DNA of 8,597 bases from Patescibacteria group bacterium (lineage in GTDB: Bacteria; Patescibacteriota; Minisyncoccia; Phycocordibacterales; SBAW01): contig JAUPWA010000062.1 in assembly GCA_030916835.1 (NCBI GenBank), positions 1-8,597 on the forward strand. The letters are read 5' to 3'. The translations under genes and the position numbers were made by a program. This document shows positions 1 to 4,415 of this stretch, piece by piece. The notes below the pieces were generated by a model. The model was not told the origin of the DNA, made no database searches, and saw only the letters and a list, made by a program, of their open reading frames with translations. Position 1 is the first letter of the stretch; each line of letters opens with the position of its first letter.

Positions 1-429
1 ATGGGTAAGAAACGAATAGTAAAAAAAGGAAATGATGCAGGCGCAGGTTCTCGTGCAGGCGCAAACAAGACCGTCAAGCGCAAACTTGATACGGGCCGTT
101 TGTATGTGGAAGCTACCTACAACAACACAAAAGTCTCGCTCACCGATGAGCGCGGCAATGTTGTTGCTTGGTCATCAAGCGGCAGCCTTGGATTCGCTGG
201 CGCGAAGAAGGGTACGCCGTTTGCAGCCGCAAAGGTAGGCGAACTCTTGGCCGACAAGGCAACCGCTATGGGGGTCAAGGAGGTCTCTGTGGTCATTGCA
301 GGAGTTGGCGCTGGTCGTGAATCTGCTATCCGCGCATTCATCACCAAGGGTATTGGCATCGGCGGTATCAAGGACATGACACCAGTACCACACAATGGCC
401 CACGCCCACCAAAGCCACGCCGCGTATAA
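1..429 (+). CDS. rpsK: 30S ribosomal protein S11
   Basis: This is a 142-residue S11, a platform protein of the 30S subunit that contacts 16S rRNA near the mRNA exit. The core matches the family closely: YNNTKVSLTD, the GTPFAAA segment, GRESAIRAF, and the C-terminal DMTPVPHNGPRPPKPRRV. The Asn-Gly pair near the C terminus (N132-G133), which in E. coli S11 is an isoaspartate site, is retained, but the following Cys of E. coli is Pro here. The protein is about 12 residues longer than the usual 129, all of it in a basic Gly/Ala/Lys-rich N-terminal tail. The window begins exactly at the ATG, so no upstream signal can be seen and a start further upstream cannot be excluded. It leads the rpsK-rpsD-rpoA-rplQ order of the alpha operon. 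Confidence 0.97.
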   Translation: MGKKRIVKKGNDAGAGSRAGANKTVKRKLDTGRLYVEATYNNTKVSLTDERGNVVAWSSSGSLGFAGAKKGTPFAAAKVGELLADKATAMGVKEVSVVIAGVGAGRESAIRAFITKGIGIGGIKDMTPVPHNGPRPPKPRRV

Positions 430-444
430 ATTTTTAAAACGACT

Positions 445-1050
445 ATGATAACTGGACCAAAATATAAAATTTGTAAGCGCCTCGGTGCCGCTATATTTGA
501 AAAGTGCCAAACCCAAAAGTTCCAACTCGCGATGGAACGCGCACCTCGTAAGCGCAGTGGCAAGCGTGGTGGCAGTGACTATGGCGCACAGCTTATCGAA
601 AAGCAAAAGGCACGCTTTACCTATGGTCTTTCTGAAGGACAGTTTAGCCGCTACGTATTTGAAGCCATGGGTAAGGGCGGCGATAGTGCAGCAAGCCTCA
701 TGGGCCGCCTTGAGTCACGACTCGACAACGTTGTATACCGCGCAGGTTTTGTGCGCACCCGCCGCGCTGCTCGTCAACTCGTCTCACACGGACACGTTAT
801 GGTAGGAGGTAAGCGCATGACCATTCCCTCGCACCGCGTTGAGGTTGGAGACGTCGTCTCTATCCGCCCCGAGAGCCGCAACTCACCACTTTTTGCAAAT
901 CGTCAGGAACAAGTAGCAGAAACCACCACCCCCGCATGGATGACCCTTGAGGAAGGGGGAATGGGCGTCACCATAGCAAGCGAGCCGACCGTTGCAACGA
1001 GCGAGTTGCAGTTCAGCGCGCCTGTTATTATCCAATTCTATAGCCGCTAA
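445..1050 (+). CDS. rpsD: 30S ribosomal protein S4
   Basis: This is a 201-residue S4, a primary 16S rRNA binding protein that nucleates assembly of the 30S body. The N-terminal region begins TGPKYKICKRLG, followed by SDYGAQLIEKQKAR. The S4 RNA-binding domain spans about residues 90-145 (RLDNVVYR, RQLVSHGHVMVGGK), and the protein ends in a typical VIIQFYSR-like tail. Only two cysteines (C10, C21) remain of the four that bind zinc in zinc-type S4 proteins, so a zinc site is unlikely. The protein is slightly shorter than E. coli S4 (206), and the usual MARY start is reduced to MI before TGPK. The start lies 15 nt after the rpsK stop and has no Shine-Dalgarno; the upstream sequence is A/T-rich. 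The stop is doubled in frame (TAA TAG). Confidence 0.97.
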   Translation: MITGPKYKICKRLGAAIFEKCQTQKFQLAMERAPRKRSGKRGGSDYGAQLIEKQKARFTYGLSEGQFSRYVFEAMGKGGDSAASLMGRLESRLDNVVYRAGFVRTRRAARQLVSHGHVMVGGKRMTIPSHRVEVGDVVSIRPESRNSPLFANRQEQVAETTTPAWMTLEEGGMGVTIASEPTVATSELQFSAPVIIQFYSR

Positions 1051-1092
1051 TAGTTAGTGGATTTATTAATCACGTAATACAACGATTGAGTT

Positions 1093-2061
1093 ATGATGGA
1101 GTATTCTATAACACTGCCAAGTAAGCCACGCGTCGTCTCTGAGGAGGAGTACGCGGGCACCTATGAAATAGACGGGTTGTACCCCGGCTATGGCCACACC
1201 CTTGGCAACAGCTTGCGCCGCATTATCCTTTCATCGCTTCCGGGCGCTGCTATCACCTCGGTGAAAATCGATGGGGTTGAGCATGAGTTCTCAACGATGG
1301 ACGGTGTGCGCGAGGATGTGGTAACTATTTTACTTAACCTTAAAAAGCTCCGCTTTGAGGTACTTACCTCAGAGGCGCAGACGGTTACGCTTTCTGTGCG
1401 AGGACCCAAGAAGGTCTCAGGCGCTGACATTACTGTCCCCGGCCAGGTGCGCCTCCTTAATCCAAACGCATACATCTGCGAACTTACCGACAAGGACACA
1501 AAACTTGAGGCAGAGTTCCGTGTTGAGCGTGGTCTTGGCTACGTCCCTCGTGAAGCGCTCAAGAAAGACCGAGTTGAGATCGGTGAAATTTCTCTCGATG
1601 CTGCATTCTCACCAATTCGCCGCGCAAACTATGAGGTAGAAAACATGCGCGTTGGCGATCGTACCGACTTTAACCGACTACGCATCACTATAGAAACCGA
1701 CGGTACTATTAGCCCTCGCACCGCACTTGAGCAGTCAATTGAGGTCATGATCACACAGCTTAAAGCAGTTGTTGGCTTCCGCGAGGAGGAGGACCTAAGT
1801 GCGTCGCAGAGCACTCCTGCAGTAGAGACATCTGCTTCGAGCGCATCTCTTGAGGCTTCGTCTGAGGCTATGAAGACACGCATCGAGGACCTTGATCTCT
1901 CATCTCGAACTGTCTCTGCACTTGAGAAGGCAAACATCCGCACCGTGGGTGGTCTTGCTCGCAAAAAGGAGGAGGACCTCTTGGAGATTGACGGACTTGG
2001 TCCAAAGGCCATTCAGGAAATTAAGCGCGCACTCGCAAACTTCGGCATAGTGCTGAAATAG
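1093..2061 (+). CDS. rpoA: DNA-directed RNA polymerase subunit alpha
   Basis: This 322-residue protein is the RNA polymerase alpha subunit, whose dimer scaffolds beta and beta' and whose C-terminal domain contacts DNA and activators. The N-terminal assembly domain (about 1-230) carries the diagnostic HTLGNSLRRIILSSLPG (35-51) and GLGYVPRE. A Ser/Ala/Glu-rich linker (about 231-258) leads to the C-terminal helix-hairpin-helix domain (about 261-322). In that domain R272 and K305 correspond to the DNA-contacting R265 and K298 of E. coli. The positions equivalent to N268 and S299 are Ser275 and Ala306, a partial departure from the classical UP-element contact set. Two consecutive ATGs open the gene (1093 and 1096); the first is used here, but the second is equally possible. 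No Shine-Dalgarno is present. It sits in the usual place between rpsD and rplQ. Confidence 0.97.
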   Translation: MMEYSITLPSKPRVVSEEEYAGTYEIDGLYPGYGHTLGNSLRRIILSSLPGAAITSVKIDGVEHEFSTMDGVREDVVTILLNLKKLRFEVLTSEAQTVTLSVRGPKKVSGADITVPGQVRLLNPNAYICELTDKDTKLEAEFRVERGLGYVPREALKKDRVEIGEISLDAAFSPIRRANYEVENMRVGDRTDFNRLRITIETDGTISPRTALEQSIEVMITQLKAVVGFREEEDLSASQSTPAVETSASSASLEASSEAMKTRIEDLDLSSRTVSALEKANIRTVGGLARKKEEDLLEIDGLGPKAIQEIKRALANFGIVLK

Positions 2062-2090
2062 CAAACTAGTGCAACGATAAGAACAAAAAC

Positions 2091-2438
2091 ATGAGACACG
2101 GCAATGTAAACAGAAAGTTTGGGCGAAAGACAGACGAGCGAAACGCGCTTATGCGCTCACTCGCGCGCTCGCTTGTGCTTGAGGGTCGCATCCAGACGAC
2201 TGAGGCCCGCGCTAAAGAAGTACGCCCTATGGTTGAAAAACTTCTTACCCGAGCTAAAAAGGATACACTTGCCAATCGCCGCACTCTTATCGCTTCGCTT
2301 GGCGACGTTCCTACCGCTCAAAAACTGATACAGACAGCTGAGAGCTACAGCGGGCGTAATGGCGGTTACCTGCGTATTGTGAAGATGGTTCCGCGTAAGG
2401 GTGATGCATCACCGATGGCAGTAATTGAATTTGTATAG
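2091..2438 (+). CDS. rplQ: 50S ribosomal protein L17
   Basis: This 115-residue L17 is a 50S protein near the peptide exit tunnel. It starts with the characteristic MRHGN..RKFGRKTDER. It continues with LVLEGRIQTTEARAKEVRPMVEKLLTRAKKD and ends in GGYLRIVKMVPRKGDASPMAVIEFV, closely paralleling bacterial L17 throughout. Length is normal for the short form (about 115-127). The 29-nt spacer after rpoA is A-rich and has no Shine-Dalgarno. Only 4 nt separate its stop from the preferred rplM start, which suggests translational coupling. Confidence 0.97.
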   Translation: MRHGNVNRKFGRKTDERNALMRSLARSLVLEGRIQTTEARAKEVRPMVEKLLTRAKKDTLANRRTLIASLGDVPTAQKLIQTAESYSGRNGGYLRIVKMVPRKGDASPMAVIEFV

Positions 2439-2442
2439 GCTT

Positions 2443-2784
2443 ATGATAACGATTGACGCAGCAGACAAAACACTTGGTCGAGTAGCAAGCACCGCCGCAA
2501 AAGCATTGCTTGGCAAACACAGCGCCGCATTTGCAAAGAATGTGGTGGCAGATGATGGTGTCAAAATCATCAATGCCTCGCGCATTGCGGTTACCGGCAA
2601 CAAGAAACAGGACAAGGAGTACGTCCGTTACTCAGGCTACCCAGGTGGGCAAAAAATAGAGAACTATGCTATGCTCACAGCGCGCAAGGGTACTGAGGAG
2701 GCTCTTCGCAAGGCGGTTTTGGGCATGCTCCCAAAAAACAAGCTCCAGAAGCCCCGCATGAAAATGCTCACGATAGAGAAGTAG
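2443..2784 (+). CDS. rplM: 50S ribosomal protein L13, short form
   Basis: This 113-residue L13 is an early-assembly 50S protein. Recognisable blocks are IDAADKTLGRVAS (4-16), INASRIAVTGNK (43-54), the SGYPGG segment, and the signature KAVLGMLPKN (90-99). It is much shorter than the usual 140-150 residues. The N-terminal stretch before the VDA block and the C-terminal tail after the KLKVY-like end (here KMLTIEK) are both missing. I chose the ATG at 2443 because it begins just before the conserved IDA block. A TTG at 2425 in the same frame would add six residues (MNLYRL) and overlap rplQ by 14 nt; it is less likely but cannot be excluded. The stop TAG is followed directly by an in-frame TGA. 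rpsI follows 19 nt later, the usual L13-S9 pair. Confidence 0.95.
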   Translation: MITIDAADKTLGRVASTAAKALLGKHSAAFAKNVVADDGVKIINASRIAVTGNKKQDKEYVRYSGYPGGQKIENYAMLTARKGTEEALRKAVLGMLPKNKLQKPRMKMLTIEK

Positions 2785-2803
2785 TGAGTTAATAAAGAAG
2801 CAT

Positions 2804-3217
2804 ATGGCAACCACTAAAGAAAAATCAGACAAATACATTGAGGCTGTAGGCCGCCGAAAGACGGCTATTGCCCGTGCGCGCATCACTCCTGGAGCACGTA
2901 CCGCTGTCACCGTTAACAGCAAAGACATAAACGACTACTTTGTAACTGAGCCACTGCGCGTCACCGCACTTGAGCCATTTCTTAAAGTAACTCTCCCGAC
3001 ACAGTTTACTATCACCATTGTCGTCTCTGGTGGCGGTATCGCTGGCCAGGCAACCGCAGTGCGCCACGCTATCTCACGCGCACTTGTTGAGTACGACCAC
3101 GAGCTTCGCACACCACTCAAAAAAGAAGGATTTCTTAAGCGCGACCAACGCGCCAAAGAGCGCCGCAAGCCAGGCTTTGTCAAAGCCCGCAAGCGCAAGC
3201 AGTGGTCAAAGCGCTAA
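2804..3217 (+). CDS. rpsI: 30S ribosomal protein S9
   Basis: This 137-residue S9 is a 30S head protein whose C-terminal tail reaches the P-site tRNA. Diagnostic features are YIEAVGRRKTAIARARI near the N terminus and the GGGIAGQATAVRHAISRAL signature in the middle. The basic end KARKRKQWSKR finishes in the conserved Ser-Lys-Arg that contacts the P-site tRNA. Length is normal. It is the last gene of the ribosomal block: an intrinsic terminator begins 15 nt after its stop. The start ATG at 2804 is preceded by AAAGAAG, at best a weak ribosome binding site. Confidence 0.97.
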   Translation: MATTKEKSDKYIEAVGRRKTAIARARITPGARTAVTVNSKDINDYFVTEPLRVTALEPFLKVTLPTQFTITIVVSGGGIAGQATAVRHAISRALVEYDHELRTPLKKEGFLKRDQRAKERRKPGFVKARKRKQWSKR

Positions 3218-3231
3218 TCTCAAACTATTTG

Positions 3232-3263
3232 AAACATTCCGCCTACTGGGCGGAATGTTTTTT
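3232..3263 (+). terminator. Intrinsic terminator of the ribosomal protein operon
   Basis: A perfect 12-bp stem pairs AAACATTCCGCC (3232-3243) with GGCGGAATGTTT (3249-3260) around the five-base loop TACTG. It runs into six T residues (3258-3263). It starts 15 nt after the rpsI stop, so it closes the rpsK-to-rpsI block. Because the stem is symmetrical with A residues on the left side, it could act weakly in the reverse direction too, but no minus-strand gene needs it. Confidence 0.92.
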
Positions 3264-3267
3264 GGAG

Positions 3268-3273
3268 TATACT
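3268..3273 (+). promoter_or_regulatory. Candidate -10 element of the SPFH-like gene
   Basis: TATACT differs from the TATAAT consensus at one position. It lies immediately downstream of the operon terminator and 8 nt before the ATG at 3282. The expected transcription start would fall at about 3279-3281, giving an essentially leaderless mRNA. The -35 position (about 3245-3250) falls in the terminator loop and stem and shows no TTGACA match. The call therefore rests on the -10 hexamer, its position and the need to restart transcription after the terminator. Confidence 0.5.
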
Positions 3274-3281
3274 GGGTGCAT

Positions 3282-3662
3282 ATGGAACCATTTTTTCTTA
3301 TCGGGGCATTTGTTATTGTATTAATAGCGTGGGCACTGTTTGGTATGCCAATTTGGCGCGTGTGGGCGCAGCGCAAGCAGGGTGAGGCCGATTTGCAGCA
3401 AGCACACAAGGAGCAGCAAATTCAGGTATCTAAAGCACAGGGGCGGCTCGATGCTGCTACAATAAATAAACAAGCGGCAATTATTGAGGCAGAGGCAGTA
3501 GCGGCACAAATTGAAAAAATTGGGCAAACTCTTACCAAGCACGACCTGTATCTGCGCTGGCAGTGGATCAAGATGATGGAGGAGCGCCCTGACAGCTCGG
3601 TCATCTATGTGCCGACTGAAGCCAACTTGCCTATCATGGAGGCCGGAAAGCGCCGCGAGTAG
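3282..3662 (+). CDS. Small membrane-anchored coiled-coil protein, SPFH/prohibitin-tail-like
   Basis: This 126-residue protein has one N-terminal hydrophobic segment (about 4-24, FFLIGAFVIVLIAWALFG). A charged Gln/Glu/Ala-rich helix (about 28-80, containing AAIIEAEAVAAQIEKIGQTL) is likely a coiled coil. The C-terminal part (about 89-126) includes YLRWQWIKMMEE, SSVIYVPTEANLPIMEAGKR. The Ala/Glu helix followed by a short aromatic repeat and an IYVPTEANLPI-like strand resembles the tail of SPFH (stomatin/prohibitin/band 7) proteins. The SPFH domain itself is absent. The similarity is from memory of the family pattern and was not searched. I chose ATG 3282 because the in-frame ATG at 3255 lies inside the terminator hairpin and earlier starts overlap rpsI. 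A membrane scaffold role is inference only. GGAG at 3264-3267 is 14 nt from the ATG, too far to be a normal ribosome binding site. Confidence 0.85.
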   Translation: MEPFFLIGAFVIVLIAWALFGMPIWRVWAQRKQGEADLQQAHKEQQIQVSKAQGRLDAATINKQAAIIEAEAVAAQIEKIGQTLTKHDLYLRWQWIKMMEERPDSSVIYVPTEANLPIMEAGKRRE

Positions 3663-3677
3663 CAAAATATTTCTTAA

Positions 3678-3688
3678 TATACTATAGT
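3678..3688 (+). promoter_or_regulatory. Candidate promoter -10 region for the structured RNA
   Basis: Two overlapping -10-like hexamers are present: TATACT (3678-3683) and TATAGT (3683-3688), each one base off TATAAT. The second would place the transcription start near A3695, almost exactly where the 11-bp closing stem of the RNA begins. No convincing -35 was found; TAGCAA at 3660-3665 is at the right distance but matches only three of six positions. Confidence 0.5.
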
Positions 3689-3693
3689 CTCTT

Positions 3694-3817
3694 CAGAGGG
3701 GCAGGATTACGACAGTTGTCTTGGCAGCAACTGCCCGGCATGCTCGCGTCACCCATAGAATGGGTATGCTTTCTGCCCCTCTGGCCTATGCCGGCACCTT
3801 TGTGTGTCGGCTTTTTT
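3694..3817 (+). ncRNA. Candidate structured small RNA (three-way junction) with its own terminator
   Basis: The gap between the SPFH-like gene and grpE folds into a compact model. A closing stem pairs CAGAGGGGCAG (3694-3704) with CTGCCCCTCTG (3773-3783), perfect over 11 bp and extendable by G3705-T3772 and A3706-T3771. Inside are two hairpins. P2 pairs CAGTTG (3713-3718) with CAACTG (3728-3733). P3 pairs GCAT (3738-3741) with ATGC (3766-3769), stacked on ACCCAT (3751-3756) with ATGGGT (3760-3765), with a nine-base bulge on the 5' side. An intrinsic terminator follows. A -10 element sits one helical step upstream of the 5' end. No convincing ORF fills it. It lacks the SRP RNA, tmRNA, tRNA and RNase P hallmarks I know. 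It could be a free-standing sRNA or a leader controlling grpE-dnaK. Confidence 0.6.
3790..3817 (+). terminator. Intrinsic terminator after the structured RNA
   Basis: GCCGGCAC (3790-3797) pairs with GTGTCGGC (3804-3811) with one G-T wobble, around a six-base loop. It is followed by TTTTTT (3812-3817). The grpE -35 element begins two bases after the T run. The terminator therefore either ends the small RNA or insulates the grpE promoter from upstream transcription. Confidence 0.85.
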
Positions 3818-3819
3818 CT

Positions 3820-3847
3820 TTGACACAGTATTTATTTTGTGTAAAAT
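3820..3847 (+). promoter_or_regulatory. grpE promoter (sigma70-type)
   Basis: A consensus -35 TTGACA (3820-3825), a 16-bp spacer and a -10 TAAAAT (3842-3847) form the clearest promoter in the window. The expected start is at about 3853-3855, two to four bases before the grpE ATG, which predicts a leaderless message. The spacer contains a short dyad, ACACA (3823-3827) and TGTGT (3838-3842). No CIRCE element or sigma32-like promoter is seen nearby. Confidence 0.75.
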
Positions 3848-3856
3848 GCGTGTACT

Positions 3857-4363
3857 ATGGACGGTACAGAAGAAGAATTCGTGCCGGAGGATGAAGCCGT
3901 TGATGGCCCCTCAGCACTCAAAAAACTGCGAGAAAAATTAAAAAAAGCTGTCGAGGAGAAACAAGAATATTTAGATGGATGGCAGCGCGCTCGGGCAGAC
4001 TTTGCTAACTACAAACGAGAAGAGGCAACTCTCTATGTCGACAGAGAAGACAGGATTAAGGCAGAGTTTGTTGAAGAGCTACTCCCAGCACTCGACTCGT
4101 TTGAACTATCACTGCGACACACGCCCGACAACAAGGACCTCGCGATGATCTACAGACAACTCCTTTCAGCACTTAAAAATCTTGGCGTTGAGCAATTTGG
4201 GAAAGCAGGAGAGACGTTTAACCCACACACATACGAGGCTCTGCGCGAAGTCGCAACCGAAGAGGTGGGCAAAGAGCACACTATTGAATCGGTTGAACGC
4301 TCCGGCTATAGTATTGGCGATAGAGTGATCCGACCCGCACAGGTCTCTGTCTATACATCCTAA
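3857..4363 (+). CDS. grpE: Nucleotide exchange factor GrpE
   Basis: This 168-residue GrpE releases ADP from DnaK and so resets the Hsp70 folding cycle in the cytoplasm. An acidic N-terminal tail (1-17) is followed by a long dimerising helix (about 19-60, LREKLKKAVEEKQEYLDGWQ, then RARADFANYKRE). The four-helix region contains EFVEELLPALDSFELSL. The C-terminal beta-wing carries the family pattern GVEQFGKAGETFNPHTYEAL (110-129) and ERSGYSIGDRVIRPAQVSV (147-165). Length is typical. The ATG at 3857 fits both the promoter spacing and the usual N terminus; there is no Shine-Dalgarno. dnaK follows 52 nt later, so the two probably share a transcript. It is preceded by a strong promoter and the candidate small RNA rather than by hrcA. 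Confidence 0.96.
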   Translation: MDGTEEEFVPEDEAVDGPSALKKLREKLKKAVEEKQEYLDGWQRARADFANYKREEATLYVDREDRIKAEFVEELLPALDSFELSLRHTPDNKDLAMIYRQLLSALKNLGVEQFGKAGETFNPHTYEALREVATEEVGKEHTIESVERSGYSIGDRVIRPAQVSVYTS

Positions 4364-4400
4364 CCCTGTGCGATGTACCACCAGTTACACACATTAATTA

Positions 4401-4406
4401 CATAAT
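4401..4406 (+). promoter_or_regulatory. Weak candidate -10 upstream of dnaK
   Basis: CATAAT (4401-4406) lies 9 nt before the dnaK ATG, the same spacing as the -10 elements of the neighbouring genes. It has C instead of the important first T, and there is no recognisable -35. It could give an extra leaderless dnaK transcript alongside grpE read-through. Confidence 0.25.
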
Positions 4407-4415
4407 CAATTCGCT

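Noticed and set aside
2425..2442. TTG start for L13 overlapping rplQ
   Set aside because: The six extra residues have no clear family match, and the ATG at 2443 begins at the conserved block.
3018..3281. Longer in-frame start for the SPFH-like gene reaching back into rpsI, or an ATG at 3255
   Set aside because: The extension overlaps the well-conserved rpsI in another frame, and 3255 lies inside the terminator stem. The hydrophobic anchor begins right after ATG 3282.
3694..3783. Minus-strand resemblance to a c-di-GMP-I (GEMM) riboswitch: a hairpin followed by TGACGCGAGC
   Set aside because: The 5' conserved segment and the tetraloop receptor do not match, and there is no suitable downstream minus-strand gene. 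Promoter and terminator point to the plus strand.
3735..3794. HDV-like ribozyme suggested by CCGGCATG
   Set aside because: The pairing distance and helix order do not fit the nested double pseudoknot, and the core sequence is absent.
3694..3817. SRP (4.5S) RNA
   Set aside because: The long hairpin shape fits loosely, but the conserved apical AGG...GGAAGGAAGCAG type motif is missing on both strands.
3803..3827. Inverted repeat TGTGTC / GACACA across the terminator T run and the grpE -35
   Set aside because: Both halves are explained by the terminator arm and the -35 element. The match is short and low in complexity.
3911..3937. Half of a CIRCE element (TCAGCACTC) in early grpE
   Set aside because: The right half GAGTGCTAA is absent at the required distance. 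The bases encode a conserved part of GrpE.
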